From Epibacterium sp. Ofav1-8 (GTDB taxonomy: Bacteria > Pseudomonadota > Alphaproteobacteria > Rhodobacterales > Rhodobacteraceae), in NCBI RefSeq assembly GCF_022348185.1, contig NZ_JAKRFD010000012.1, positions 62,001 to 126,000 on the forward strand: DNA of 64,000 nucleotides, in the 5' to 3' direction. Of the stretch, positions 52,988 to 62,516 are shown piece after piece (the stretch's first letter is position 1; the number at the start of each line of letters is the position of its first letter). The notes under the pieces were generated by a model, which searched no databases, was not told the origin of the DNA, and saw only the letters and a list, made by a program, of their open reading frames with translations. Both the position numbers and the translations under genes were made by a program.

Positions 52988-54772
52988 TCAGAGCGGCGCA
53001 CAGGCCGCGTCCAACCACTTGGCCGCCGACGCGCTCAGGCGCGGTGCGATCTTGTGATATACCTCTGCGTGATAGCTGTTGAGCCAGTCGCGCTCGCCCG
53101 GGGACAGCATCTCGGGCACCACCAGACGGCGGTCGATGGGCGCAAACGTCAGCGTGCGCCACGACAGCATCTTGCGGTCTGCGTCGCCGGTGTCAAGGGC
53201 TGGCGCTGTCTCGACCACCAGGAGATTCTCGATCCGGATGCCAAAGGCGCCCTCGCGGTAGTAGCCGGGTTCGTTGGACAGGATCATGCCCGGCTCCAGC
53301 GGCACGGTGTTGAGCCGCGACAGCCCCTGCGGCCCCTCGTGCACGCTGAGGAACGCGCCGACCCCATGGCCCAGCCCGTGATTGAAATCCTGCCCCGCCA
53401 TCCAGAGGGGCAGGCGGCCGATCGCCTCCAGTTCGCGTCCCGTGCGGCCCTCGGGCCAGCGCAGGCGGGACATGGCGATCATGCCTTGCAGCACGCGGGT
53501 GAAGGCCTCGGCCTCGGCGCGGCCCGGGGTGCCGATGGCGATTGTGCGGGTGATGTCGGTGGTGCCGTCGAGATACTGCCCACCGCTGTCGAGCACCAGC
53601 AGGTGGCCGTCCTGGAGCGTTGCGTTGGTGTCCTCGGTAACCCGGTAGTGGATCACGGCGCCATGGGGGCCGGTGCCGGAGATGGTCTCAAAACTGATAT
53701 CGCGCAGGCTGGGATCGGCGGCGCGAAACCCTTCCAGCGCCTTGACCACGTCGATTTCGGTCACGGTGCCCGGCGCCTGGGCATCGAGCCAGGCAAGGGT
53801 TTCCGCCACCGCCGCACCGTCGCGTTCATGGGCGGCGGCGCTGCCGGCGATTTCGGCGGCGTTCTTGCGGGCCTTGGGCAGGGCGCAGGGATCACCGGCC
53901 GCGACCAGTTGCGGCCCCAGCACCTTGGCCACCGCCTGCGGCAGGCTGCGGATGTCTGCGGCGATTTGGCCGTCGAGGCGTGCAACCGCATCGAGGAAGG
54001 TCTCAGGGTCGTGGCGGGTGACGCTCGGGTCGAGGGGCAGATCGGTGAGTTTTGCGGTGGCCATGAAGAGATCCACGCGCCCGTCCGCGTGCAGGATGGC
54101 AAACCCATGGGCGACCGGATTGCGGGGAATGTCGCTGCCGCGCAGGTTCAGAAGCCACATGATGCTGTCGGGCAGGGTGATGACGGCGGCGGCCTGGCCG
54201 GCCCTGCGCAGGTCGGCTGCGAGGCGGTTGATCTTGTCGGCTGCGCTTTCGCCCGCGATCTCGTCGGGGTGCGGGACCGCGGGCTGCATCGGCGGGGCGG
54301 GTTGATCCTGCCAGATCCGGTCGACCAGGTTGTCCGTCTCCACCAGCGTGATGCCGCTACCGTCGAGACGGGTGGTCAGGTCGCGGATCTCCTGGGCGGC
54401 GTGCAGCCAGGGGTCATAGGCGATGGTGCCGCCCTCGGGCAGGTGGTCCAGCAGCCAGTCTCCCAGCGTGATCTCGGGCCAGGGCACGGGGGTGTAGACA
54501 TCGGCGACCTGCTCTTTCACCTGGGTGCGGTAGCGCCCGTCGATGAAGACCCCGGCGACCTGGCGCAGGGCGGCGCAGAACCCCGCCGATCCGGTGAAGC
54601 CGGTCAGCCAGGACAGGCGTTCGTCGTGCGCGGCGACATATTCGCCCTGATGGGCATCGGCGCGGGGGATCAGGAAGCCGTCGTAGCCTTCGGTTTCCAG
54701 CTGCGCCCGCAGCGCGGCAAGGCGTTCCGGGCCCTGTTCCGGGCGTGCGGTGACATCGAAGGTCTGAAACAT
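52988..54772 (-). CDS. pepP: Aminopeptidase P (Xaa-Pro aminopeptidase, long three-domain type)
   Basis: This 594-residue M24B metallopeptidase removes the N-terminal residue before proline. It has two creatinase-like N-terminal domains and a C-terminal pita-bread domain. Metal ligands are seen in LDSGGQYLDGTTDITRT (two Asp), HGLGHGVGAFLSVHEGP (His), LSNEPGYY (Glu) and FGIRIENL (Glu). The length matches the eukaryote-like APP1 form found in alphaproteobacteria rather than E. coli PepP (440 residues). AGGAGAG precedes the ATG. Confidence 0.95.
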   Translation of the reverse strand: MFQTFDVTARPEQGPERLAALRAQLETEGYDGFLIPRADAHQGEYVAAHDERLSWLTGFTGSAGFCAALRQVAGVFIDGRYRTQVKEQVADVYTPVPWPEITLGDWLLDHLPEGGTIAYDPWLHAAQEIRDLTTRLDGSGITLVETDNLVDRIWQDQPAPPMQPAVPHPDEIAGESAADKINRLAADLRRAGQAAAVITLPDSIMWLLNLRGSDIPRNPVAHGFAILHADGRVDLFMATAKLTDLPLDPSVTRHDPETFLDAVARLDGQIAADIRSLPQAVAKVLGPQLVAAGDPCALPKARKNAAEIAGSAAAHERDGAAVAETLAWLDAQAPGTVTEIDVVKALEGFRAADPSLRDISFETISGTGPHGAVIHYRVTEDTNATLQDGHLLVLDSGGQYLDGTTDITRTIAIGTPGRAEAEAFTRVLQGMIAMSRLRWPEGRTGRELEAIGRLPLWMAGQDFNHGLGHGVGAFLSVHEGPQGLSRLNTVPLEPGMILSNEPGYYREGAFGIRIENLLVVETAPALDTGDADRKMLSWRTLTFAPIDRRLVVPEMLSPGERDWLNSYHAEVYHKIAPRLSASAAKWLDAACAPL

Positions 54773-55206
54773 CTCTCTCTCCTGATGGCGAGGCCCGGAC
54801 CCCGGAGGGGCAGAAGGCAGGTGGGTGGGACGTCATCGGTGCTGTCGCGACAGGCGCCGGGTTACGGCGTGCGGTGACCGGGAGTTGTTTTGTTACAGAT
54901 CACGCCTGCGCAGACAAGCCCATGTGGCGGGATGCCCTGGGAGAGGGGGCGGAGGGGGAAGCTCCCGCCCGTTGCCCAGCCTCCCTTGCGGGACCCCGGG
55001 CGCCCGTTGGGCCGAGCGCCGCGCCTCCCGGGGGGAGGCGCGGCGCGGGTGCGCTACGCCGTTATCGGTGCGTGACGTCTGCAGGGGGGCGCTGGAGCCG
55101 CGCGCCGTCAGGCGCGCGGCCGGGCCCAAGGCTTTGTCTTGCATCTGTGATGCGGGGCAAAGGGGCGGGAGCCCTGCGCCCGCCGCAGGCGCAAACGGAC
55201 GGGAGG
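54773..55206. other. Intergenic region between pepP and cobT with a long GC palindrome
   Basis: 434 bp without a supported gene. It holds CTGTCGCGACAG (54842-54853) and a perfect 14-bp stem GCGCCGCGCCTCCC / GGGAGGCGCGGCGC (55016-55029 with 55033-55046), possibly a transcription stop after cobT. Neither side has a T-tract. The pepP promoter should lie near its left end. Confidence 0.5.
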
Positions 55207-57084
55207 TCAGCTGACCTTGCGCATTCCCATTACGCGGGCACGGGCGCGTGGATCGCTGTCAAACAGTGCCGCCAGCTGTTCGGTCATGGCGCCGGCCAGT
55301 TGTTCCACATCGGTGATGGTCACCGCGCGATCATAATAGCGGGTCACGTCATGGCCGATGCCGATCGCCAGCAGCTCCACCTGTTTTTTCTTCTCCACCA
55401 TCGCGATCACGTCGCGCAGGTGTTTTTCGAGATAATTGGCCGGGTTCACCGAAAGTGTGGAATCATCCACCGGCGCGCCATCGGAGATCACCATCAGGAT
55501 CTTGCGCGCTTCGGGGCGTCCCACCATGCGCCGGTGCGCCCATTCCAGCGCCTCGCCGTCGATGTTTTCCTTCAGCAGCCCCTCTTTCATCATCAAGCCA
55601 AGGTTCGGGCGCACCCGGCGCCAGGGCGCGTCGGCCCCCTTGTAGATGATGTGGCGCAGGTCGTTCAGGCGGCCCGGCAATTGCGGGCGCCCGTCGTTCA
55701 GCCAGGCCTCGCGCGAGAGCCCGCCCTTCCACGCGCGGGTGGTAAAGCCGAGGATCTCGACCTTGACGTTGCAGCGCTCCAGCGTGCGGGCCAGAACATC
55801 GGCGCAGATCGCGGCGATGGAAATCGGCCGCCCCCGCATGGAGCCGGAGTTATCGAGCAGCAGCGTCACCACAGTGTCGCGGAATTCCATGTCCTTTTCG
55901 ACCTTGAAGGACAGCGGTGTGGTCGGATTGGCCACGACGCGGGCCAGACGGCCCGCATCCAGCACGCCTTCTTCCTTGTCGAACTCCCAGGAGCGGTTCT
56001 GCTGCGCTTGCAGCCGGCGTTGCAGCTTGTTGGCCAGCCGCGAGACCGCGCCCTTGAGCGGCTCCAGCTGCTGGTCGAGATAGGCGCGCAGGCGCTCCAG
56101 CTCCGCCGGTTCGGCCAGATCCTCGGCGGCGATTTCCTCGTCATGGGCATCAAGGAACACACGATAGTCCGGATCGGCGTCCGAGACCGGCGGCGGCGCG
56201 GGGGGCTCCTGCGGGGCCTCTCCATCGGGCATTTCGGTCTCGTCGGTGATCTCTTCCTCGGCCATGTCGTCGGCAGAGACCTGGGCCTGGCTTTCGTCCT
56301 GCTGCTGCTCCTGGGCCTGTTCGGGAGAGGCGTCGGCCTCTTCCTCTTCGCTGTCGTCCTGGCCGGAGCTGTCGGGCTGTTCCTCTTCCTCGGCGGTTTC
56401 TTCGGACTCGTCGTTCATCTCGTCATCGAGGTCGTCCGGATCGTCGCCCAACTGATCGCCGTAGCCGAGATCGGAAATCACCCGGCGGGCGAATTTGGCG
56501 AAGGTGGCCTGGTCGGCGATGGTTTCGTCGAGGTTTTCCAGCGTCTCACCGGCTTGCGCCTCGATAAAGCCGCGCCACAGTTCCATCACATTGGCGGCGG
56601 CCTCCGGCAGTGGGCGGCCGGTGGCGAGGTGGCGGATGAGATAGCCGGCAGAGACCGCGAGTGGCGCTTCGGAGGAGGAGGTGACCTGATCGTAGCCGCG
56701 CCGCAGCGCCTCATTCTGGATCTTGACGTCGATATTGGAGGCGGTGCCGGGCATGTCGCGGGCGCCCATCGCCTCGCACCGCGCACTTTCCATCGCGTCA
56801 TAAAGCTCGCGCGCCATATCACCCGAAGGCGCATAGCGGCTGGCCACGCCTTCGTCGTGGTACTTGCGACGTAGGGCAAGTGCGTCGGCGGTGCCGCGGG
56901 CGAGCAGCACCTCCTCGCGGGTCATCCGGCGCGAGACCTGCGGCAGGCGCATGGTGTCGCCGCTCATGCCCGAGGGGTCGACCGAGTAGTTCACCGTCAG
57001 TTCGGTATCGTCGGCCATGACCTTGGTGGCCTCGGCCAGCGCCTTTTTGAACGGATCTGCGGGGTTATCTGAGGGTTTGGTCAT
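55207..57084 (-). CDS. cobT: Cobaltochelatase subunit CobT
   Basis: This 625-residue protein is the VWA-containing partner of CobS in the aerobic ATP-dependent cobaltochelatase (CobNST), which inserts cobalt into hydrogenobyrinic acid diamide. Helical N-terminal half, then a strongly acidic stretch at about 215-270 (runs of Glu and Asp), a basic region, and a C-terminal von Willebrand A domain with the MIDAS motif [13 protein letters not shown] lies before the ATG. It lies downstream of cobS on the same strand, with four hairpins in the 156-bp gap. CobN is not in the window. Confidence 0.95.
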   Translation of the reverse strand: MTKPSDNPADPFKKALAEATKVMADDTELTVNYSVDPSGMSGDTMRLPQVSRRMTREEVLLARGTADALALRRKYHDEGVASRYAPSGDMARELYDAMESARCEAMGARDMPGTASNIDVKIQNEALRRGYDQVTSSSEAPLAVSAGYLIRHLATGRPLPEAAANVMELWRGFIEAQAGETLENLDETIADQATFAKFARRVISDLGYGDQLGDDPDDLDDEMNDESEETAEEEEQPDSSGQDDSEEEEADASPEQAQEQQQDESQAQVSADDMAEEEITDETEMPDGEAPQEPPAPPPVSDADPDYRVFLDAHDEEIAAEDLAEPAELERLRAYLDQQLEPLKGAVSRLANKLQRRLQAQQNRSWEFDKEEGVLDAGRLARVVANPTTPLSFKVEKDMEFRDTVVTLLLDNSGSMRGRPISIAAICADVLARTLERCNVKVEILGFTTRAWKGGLSREAWLNDGRPQLPGRLNDLRHIIYKGADAPWRRVRPNLGLMMKEGLLKENIDGEALEWAHRRMVGRPEARKILMVISDGAPVDDSTLSVNPANYLEKHLRDVIAMVEKKKQVELLAIGIGHDVTRYYDRAVTITDVEQLAGAMTEQLAALFDSDPRARARVMGMRKVS

Positions 57085-57130
57085 GAACCGGTGCTCCTAG
57101 GGCAAGCATTCGTCCTTTGCGCGGCGCTGT

Positions 57131-57232
57131 CCAGTCATTTGAACAATGACTGGTCCCGCCCCGCCGGGGCGGGGTGCCGAGGCCCCCGTCGAGGGGGCCT
57201 CGGCACCGGTCGGACGGCGCAGCCGTCCGACC
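57131..57232. repeat. Four tandem hairpins between cobS and cobT
   Basis: Perfect inverted repeats follow one another: CCAGTCATT / AATGACTGG (57131-57153, 9 bp), CCCCGCCGGGGCGGGG at about 57158-57174, TGCCGAGGCCCCC / GGGGGCCTCGGCA (57175-57205, 13 bp), and GGTCGGACGGC / GCCGTCCGACC (57208-57232, 11 bp, loop of 3). Confidence 0.7.
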
Positions 57233-57240
57233 CCCGCTCC

Positions 57241-58227
57241 TTAGCCGAGGCTTACGTTTGCAGCACTTTCCGGCAGTTCCTCGTCAAAGCAGCGCTGGTA
57301 GAACTCTGCCACCGTCTGGCGCTCCAGCTCGTCGCATTTGTTGAGGAAGGACAGGCGGAAGGCATAGCCGATGTCGCGGAAGATCTCGGCGTTTTGCGCC
57401 CAGTTGATCACCGTCCGCGGGCTCATCACGGTCGACAGGTCGCCGTTCATGAAGGCGGTGCGGGTCAGATCCGCCACGGTCACCATCTGGGCGATCTGCT
57501 TGCGGCCTTTCTCGGTGTTGTAATGCGGCGCCTTGGACAGGACGATGGCGGTTTCCGCATCGTGACGCAGGTAGTTCAGCGTTGCCACCAGCGACCAGCG
57601 GTCCATCTGGGCCTGGTTGATCTGCTGGGTGCCGTGATAAAGCCCGGTGGTGTCGCCGAGACCCACGGTATTGGCGGTGGCAAACAGGCGGAAGAACGGG
57701 TTTGGGGTGATGATCTCATTCTGGTCCAGGAGCGTCAGCTTGCCGTCATGTTCCAGCACGCGCTGGATCACGAACATCACGTCGGCGCGGCCCGCGTCAT
57801 ATTCGTCGAACACGATCGCCACCGGGTTGCGCAGCGCCCAGGGCAGGATGCCTTCATGAAACTCGGTGACCTGCTTGCCATCGCGCAGTTTGATCGCGTC
57901 CTTGCCGATCAGGTCGATCCGGGAGATGTGGCTGTCGAGGTTCACCCGCACCGAGGGCCAGTTCAGGCGCGCGGCGACCTGTTCGATATGGGTCGATTTG
58001 CCGGTGCCGTGATAGCCCTGGATCATCACGCGGCGGTTGTGGCTGAAACCGGCAAGGATCGCCATCGTGGTGTCGGGATCGAACTTGTAGGTGGGGTCCA
58101 GCGCCGGCACGCGTTCGGTGCCGTCGGCGAACCCTTTCACCGTCATGTCGGTGTCGATGCCAAAGACCTCACGCACCGAGATCGTCTCGGTCGGTTTTGC
58201 GTTCATATCCAGCAGGCCGTCGGTCAT
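57241..58227 (-). CDS. cobS: Cobaltochelatase subunit CobS
   Basis: This 328-residue AAA+ ATPase forms the hexameric motor of cobaltochelatase with CobT. Walker A is GYHGTGKST at 71-79, Walker [12 protein letters not shown], and sensor-type motif [15 protein letters not shown] follows. The start at 58227 follows AAGGAC and gives the usual MTDGLLDM N terminus; the frame is open far upstream without homology. DnaJ-domain and bolA genes upstream are frequent neighbours in Rhodobacterales. No cobalamin riboswitch was recognised upstream. Confidence 0.95.
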   Translation of the reverse strand: MTDGLLDMNAKPTETISVREVFGIDTDMTVKGFADGTERVPALDPTYKFDPDTTMAILAGFSHNRRVMIQGYHGTGKSTHIEQVAARLNWPSVRVNLDSHISRIDLIGKDAIKLRDGKQVTEFHEGILPWALRNPVAIVFDEYDAGRADVMFVIQRVLEHDGKLTLLDQNEIITPNPFFRLFATANTVGLGDTTGLYHGTQQINQAQMDRWSLVATLNYLRHDAETAIVLSKAPHYNTEKGRKQIAQMVTVADLTRTAFMNGDLSTVMSPRTVINWAQNAEIFRDIGYAFRLSFLNKCDELERQTVAEFYQRCFDEELPESAANVSLG

Positions 58228-58522
58228 GGGGTCAGTCCTTGTCTTGTCAGTCTCGGGCGCGGGCGATTGGCGTCTGTCAGGTGGCCCGTCGGTCTCTATC
58301 GGGATGCGTCTTGCGCGTAATCGCAGGATTGGTGCCTGAAGATGCCCGGGAGGGCAAGGGAAACCGTTGTGTTGATACGCCAAAGCCGCAGTGCGGTGCA
58401 GGTAGCGGCAAAACCCGCCAATACAAGGGCCGCGCACACATCGGCCCAAACGCAGGACGGCCCCCGGGACAGGAGGCCGTCTGTGGCGGAGGGTGCGCGG
58501 CGGGTTTTGCCGTTGGTCAGGG

Positions 58523-59125
58523 TCAGAGCGCGGCGCGCAGGCGTTCGAGGCTGCGTTCGTCCACAAAGCGCGGTGTCGAGCGCATGTAGTCGGCAAAGGC
58601 CTGGCCATAGCCCTTCAGCAGCCAGCGTTCCTCGTTCAGCACAAATAGGAAATAGAGCGCAAACAACACCACCGCCAACACCACGGTGATCCAGGACCCG
58701 GTGGTGATACCGAGGCCGACGGTGGCCAGCACGGAGGTCACATATTGCGGGTTGCGGGAGTATTCGTACATGCCGCCGGTCACCAGCCCGCCGTTGTCGC
58801 AGTAGGTGTTGTCGATCCCGAGGAACCGATAGCCCCAGAGCGTGATGCCAAAGGCCATCACCATGATCGGCAGGCCGACCACGTAGCGCGCCCAGTGGCC
58901 CCAGCCGTTCACTCCGATTTCGGTCAGGGCAAACACCACGGTTGCGCCGCAGAACATCCGGAACAGGCCAAAGGCCAGATGGTGACGCCAGCCTTCGGCG
59001 GCGGGCCAGAGCCCGAGGTCGGGGCGCTTCAGGCTGTAGCCGAGATGGGCGGCCAGGGCCACGGCCGCACCGCAGGCCACGAGGAGAGCAATGTCATGCA
59101 AGGTCAGGACGAGGTCGTACAACAT
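58523..59125 (-). CDS. Membrane methyltransferase of the isoprenylcysteine/phospholipid methyltransferase type
   Basis: This 200-residue membrane protein has about five transmembrane helices and the family motif [17 protein letters not shown] followed by the late [24 protein letters not shown] (in parts), where ICMT/PEMT enzymes bind SAM. The substrate is unknown; bacterial members are often labelled isoprenylcysteine O-methyltransferase without evidence. The start at 59125 is chosen since the family N terminus is a membrane helix. Confidence 0.85.
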   Translation of the reverse strand: MLYDLVLTLHDIALLVACGAAVALAAHLGYSLKRPDLGLWPAAEGWRHHLAFGLFRMFCGATVVFALTEIGVNGWGHWARYVVGLPIMVMAFGITLWGYRFLGIDNTYCDNGGLVTGGMYEYSRNPQYVTSVLATVGLGITTGSWITVVLAVVLFALYFLFVLNEERWLLKGYGQAFADYMRSTPRFVDERSLERLRAAL

Positions 59126-59448
59126 GGCGTCTTCGAATCCCTTTCTGAAGATCTGGACTGACACTCCGGGGCGCGCGGCCCCTCGGATCTGGTTGTGCGC
59201 CGGGGCGTGCCCGGGTTGACGCATCGCGTAACAACTCAATGTAACAGAAAATCCTGCATTCCCGCATCTGCCTGTGCTCAAGCCGTTTCACGCCTGTGAG
59301 AGCTGCCCAAAAAGAAGGCGCCCGGCGCCATGACGGCCCGGGCGGGAAAACATCGGCGGCCAGAGCCGTTTCGGGAAGAGCCGTGTCGGGAAGGGCCGAA
59401 CAGCGACCCGAGACAGCGCCCCGGGCGCGGGGGCTGCCGGCGGTCGCC
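59126..59448. other. Intergenic region between the methyltransferase and DnaJ-domain genes
   Basis: About 320 bp without a gene. A palindrome GGCGCCCGGCGCC at 59317-59329, followed on the minus strand by TTCTTTTT, may terminate the DnaJ-gene transcript about 120 bp downstream. The promoter of the methyltransferase gene should be here as well. Confidence 0.45.
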
Positions 59449-60075
59449 TTATTTGAAGCTGCGGCTGTCCTTGACCTGATCCCAGGCCCACATGACCTCT
59501 TGCAACTGCTCTTCCTGGCTGCGGTCGCCGCCGTTCATATCCGGGTGCAGCACCTTGATGAGCTTCTTGTAGGCCTTGCGGATCTCGGCCTTGGACCAGT
59601 CGTCCTTGGCTTCGAGGATCTCCAGCGCGCGGCGTTCGGTGGGGGGCAGGCGGCGACCGGCGGACTGGCCGTTCTTGCCCGGGTTCTTGGTCGCATTCTG
59701 ACCCAGCACCTGATGCGGGTCCTCGATGCCCAGACGCGCCCAGGCGCGGGCTTCGGGGTCGCCCAGCGGCTTGGTGGTGCGTTCCCAGACCTTGTCCTTG
59801 GAGGCCTGGGCATTCATCTCCGCCTCGGTGGTGCCTTCGAAGAAGTTCCATTTCTGGTTGTACTCGCGCACATGCTGCTGGCAGAACCAGTAGAAGTCGT
59901 CGAGCACATCGGGGGCCTTGGGGGCGCGGAACTTTCCGGGCTCTTCGCAGCCGGGGTGATCGCAGACCCGCACGGAGGTTTCCGAGGCGCCGGACATGCT
60001 CCGCCGCCCGCGCGGATTTTTCTTTTTCGCGGAGCGAATGGACATATCGAAGCCAAAGGGATCGGATTTGGTCAT
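59449..60075 (-). CDS. J-domain molecular chaperone (DnaJ-like)
   Basis: This 208-residue protein carries its J domain at the C terminus (about residues 145-205), with the essential HPD at 177-179 (LHPDMNGG). The N-terminal part has CDHPGCEEPGKF and FCQQHVREYN, a possible small zinc site, and is conserved in roseobacters. It should stimulate DnaK on a specific client. It is divergent from bolA and next to the cobST genes; a link to cobaltochelatase assembly is only a guess. Confidence 0.9.
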   Translation of the reverse strand: MTKSDPFGFDMSIRSAKKKNPRGRRSMSGASETSVRVCDHPGCEEPGKFRAPKAPDVLDDFYWFCQQHVREYNQKWNFFEGTTEAEMNAQASKDKVWERTTKPLGDPEARAWARLGIEDPHQVLGQNATKNPGKNGQSAGRRLPPTERRALEILEAKDDWSKAEIRKAYKKLIKVLHPDMNGGDRSQEEQLQEVMWAWDQVKDSRSFK

Positions 60076-60192
60076 GCGGGAGCACCTTCTAGACGCATCT
60101 GTTCGACTCGGAGGCAGCAGTTTAGTCTAACGGTCGAGAGATAAAAGGGGGGCGGGCACAGTTTTATGAACAACAGGCGGAGTGACGCTGCA

Positions 60193-60447
60193 ATGAGCGT
60201 AAGAGACGAAATCGAAGAAACCCTGGAGAAGACCTTTGCGCCCAGTCGCTTGGAGGTTGTGGACGACAGCGACAGCCATATCGGGCATGCCGGGCACGAC
60301 GGCAAAGGCGAAAGCCATTTTAACGTGCTGATCCGGGCGGAGGCCTTTGAGGGCATGACCCGGGTGGCGCAGCATCGCGCCGTTCACAAGGCGCTGGGCG
60401 ACATCGTGCCGCGAATCCACGCCCTGGCACTGGACATCGGCGCTTAA
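60193..60447 (+). CDS. bolA: BolA family protein
   Basis: This 84-residue protein has the BolA class II KH fold: LEKTFAPSRLEVVDDSDSH, then SHFNVLIRAEAFEGMTRVAQHRAVHKAL (in parts). The histidines in HIGHAGHDGKGESHF and in QHRAVHKAL are the usual glutaredoxin-dependent iron-sulfur ligands. ATG at 60193 gives the typical length; an earlier ATG at 60166 would add nine residues. It is divergent from the DnaJ-domain gene, in line with a shared role in iron-sulfur or protein homeostasis. Confidence 0.93.
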   Translation: MSVRDEIEETLEKTFAPSRLEVVDDSDSHIGHAGHDGKGESHFNVLIRAEAFEGMTRVAQHRAVHKALGDIVPRIHALALDIGA

Positions 60448-60454
60448 GGCACGG

Positions 60455-60483
60455 GGACCGGCCGCCCGCGCGGTGGCCGGTCC
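60455..60483. terminator. Hairpin between convergent bolA and DUF4177 genes
   Basis: GGACCGGCC / GGCCGGTCC, a perfect 9-bp stem with an 11-nt loop, 7 bp after bolA and 14 bp before the end of the DUF4177 gene. There is no T-tract, so termination is only likely. Confidence 0.45.
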
Positions 60484-60497
60484 GTCATCATCGGGGC

Positions 60498-61073
60498 TCA
60501 GTCCTGCGGTTTGCCGCGGCTGGCGCGGGCCTTGAGCGCCGCCGTGAGGCCCGACACCGGGCTCAGTTCCTCGACCCCGTCGTCGGCAACCATGCGGCGC
60601 GCGCCGGGACCGGGCACAGGGACCGCTTCGGGCGGGGCCTCGGGGTCGCCGGCGATCGCCGTCAGCGGCGCCGGTTCCGGGGCGTGCTGGGCATCGGGCA
60701 GGGAGACCCGCGGCGTCTCGGCAATCCGCTGCGCGTCCGGTTCTGACGTGGCTGCGGGGGCCGCGGCCTCGGCTGTTGCGTCGGCGGCAGGTGTGGGATC
60801 CGCCGCGGCGACGGGCGTGGGCTCTGCCACGCCGGGGGCGGCAAGGGCGCGGCGAAACACCAGGATATTGCGCCAGGTGGTCTTGGTCCCGGTGAGGCCC
60901 GACCGCTCTTCGCTGGGCAGCATCTCGGCGCGCTGAAACTCCCAGCCCTGTGCGGCCATCTCGTTCAGCATGCCCTCAATTCCGTTGGCAAAGCGGGCCT
61001 CCGGTGTTTTGACACCGCGGGCCTTCTTGCCGCGATTGGGGGCGGGGACGACCTTATACTCGTAGTTCTGCAT
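60498..61073 (-). CDS. DUF4177-like domain protein with Ala/Pro-rich tail
   Basis: This 191-residue protein begins with a DUF4177-like domain (MQNYEYKVVPAP, then MLNEMAAQGWEFQRAEMLPSEE and NILVFRR, in parts). Residues about 85-190 are low complexity, rich in Ala, Pro and Glu, and end in a short basic tail. AGGA lies 7 nt before the ATG at 61073. Function unknown. It converges on bolA, and pepT lies upstream on the same strand. Confidence 0.82.
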   Translation of the reverse strand: MQNYEYKVVPAPNRGKKARGVKTPEARFANGIEGMLNEMAAQGWEFQRAEMLPSEERSGLTGTKTTWRNILVFRRALAAPGVAEPTPVAAADPTPAADATAEAAAPAATSEPDAQRIAETPRVSLPDAQHAPEPAPLTAIAGDPEAPPEAVPVPGPGARRMVADDGVEELSPVSGLTAALKARASRGKPQD

Positions 61074-61149
61074 CACATGTTCCTATGCGGCCCACGACAC
61101 CAGCCTAGCAGCTGTGCGGGGCGGAGAGAAAGAAGATCAGAGGCATCTG

Positions 61150-62394
61150 TCACTTTGGCACGGCAGCGGCGCGCGCTGCCAGCTTCAGGCACATCTGCGT
61201 CGCCAGCGACATATCCTGAACCGAGATCCACTCCAAGGGGCCATGGATGCATTGCATGCCGGTAAAGAGATTCGGCGTCGGCGTGCCGAACTCTGTCAGC
61301 CGGGAGCCGTCGGTGCCACCGCGGATCGGCACCGAGACCGGCTCCAGCCCGATATCGCGGCAGGCGGCATGGGCAAGTTCGACCGGGGTCATGTCCTGTT
61401 CCAGCCAGTAGCGCATGTTGCGGTATTGCGGCGTGATCTCGCAGGTGATCTCCGCCCGCGGCTCGGTCGCGGCGATCGCATCGCAGACGCGGCGCAGCAG
61501 CGCGCCCTTGGCCTCCAGCCCGTCCAGTTCGAAATCGCGCAGGATGAAGCGGAGCTCCATCTCGGAGGAGCCGCCCAGCATGTCGGTGGCGTGGATGAAC
61601 CCCTCGCGATCGTCGGTGGTTTCCGGCGTCATCGTGGCCTGCGGCAGGGTCTGGATGATCTTGGAGGCGAGGTGGATGGCGTTGACCATCTTTTCCTTGG
61701 CAAAGCCGGGGTGGATCGACACGCCGGTGATTTTCACCACGGCGCGGTCGGCAGAAAAGCTTTCATATTCGACCTCGCCCACTCTGCCACCATCGAGCGT
61801 ATAGGCAAAATCTGCCCCCAGGTCCTGTTCCAGCTGTGGCTGCACGCCACGGCCGATTTCCTCGTCGGGCGTGAAGGCGATGCGGATCGGCGGGCGGGGG
61901 GCACCGGGGTTTTGCAGCAGGTGTTCGGCCATGGTCATGATGATGGCGACGCCGGCCTTGTCATCGGCACCCAGCAGCGTGGTGCCGGAGGCGGTGATCA
62001 GGTCGTGGCCGATCTTCGTCGCCAGATAAGGGTGTTCGGCGGGGGAGAGCACCAGGTCGGGGTCGTCGGGAAAGCTGATGTCGCCGCCGTTGTAGCCCTT
62101 GATGACGCGCGGTTTGACGCCGGTCGCATTGAACTGCGGCGCGGTGTCCACATGGGCGAGGAAGCCCACCGTGGGGCCCTGCGTGGTGCCGGGGATGGTG
62201 GCGAGCACGGTGCCATACTCCGTGAGGGTGACATCCTGCGCCCCCATCGCGGTCAGCTCGTCCCGCAACAGGTGCAGCATGTCGAACTGGAGTGCGGTGC
62301 TGGGGGTGCTGTCGGAGGTTTCATCGCTCTGGCTGTCGATGGCGGCATAGCGGGTAAGACGGGCTTCGAGCGCGTCCGTGAAAGGCGTGGTCAT
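61150..62394 (-). CDS. pepT: Peptidase T (tripeptide aminopeptidase)
   Basis: This 414-residue M20B zinc dipeptidase family enzyme cuts N-terminal residues from tripeptides. Metal and catalytic residues are visible: His81 and Asp83 in AHVDTAP, LLGADDKAGVA (bridging Asp), TPDEEIGRG (catalytic and ligand Glu), LDGGRVGEVEYE, and the late His in MQCIHGPLEWIS. AGGAG lies 7 nt before the ATG. Length is normal for PepT. Confidence 0.96.
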   Translation of the reverse strand: MTTPFTDALEARLTRYAAIDSQSDETSDSTPSTALQFDMLHLLRDELTAMGAQDVTLTEYGTVLATIPGTTQGPTVGFLAHVDTAPQFNATGVKPRVIKGYNGGDISFPDDPDLVLSPAEHPYLATKIGHDLITASGTTLLGADDKAGVAIIMTMAEHLLQNPGAPRPPIRIAFTPDEEIGRGVQPQLEQDLGADFAYTLDGGRVGEVEYESFSADRAVVKITGVSIHPGFAKEKMVNAIHLASKIIQTLPQATMTPETTDDREGFIHATDMLGGSSEMELRFILRDFELDGLEAKGALLRRVCDAIAATEPRAEITCEITPQYRNMRYWLEQDMTPVELAHAACRDIGLEPVSVPIRGGTDGSRLTEFGTPTPNLFTGMQCIHGPLEWISVQDMSLATQMCLKLAARAAAVPK

Positions 62395-62516
62395 CCATAA
62401 GCTCCTGCTGATGGCGGCAAGATTGCCGAGGGGCGCGGAGAGGTCAAGCGCCCTTGCTGGGGACGCAGGACTGGGGCAGGGTAGCGGGATTGGATGCGGA
62501 CGGTTTTGTGCGGGCG

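Noticed and set aside
58228-58522. Cobalamin riboswitch upstream of cobS
   Set aside because: The B12-box and conserved core were looked for on the minus strand and not found.
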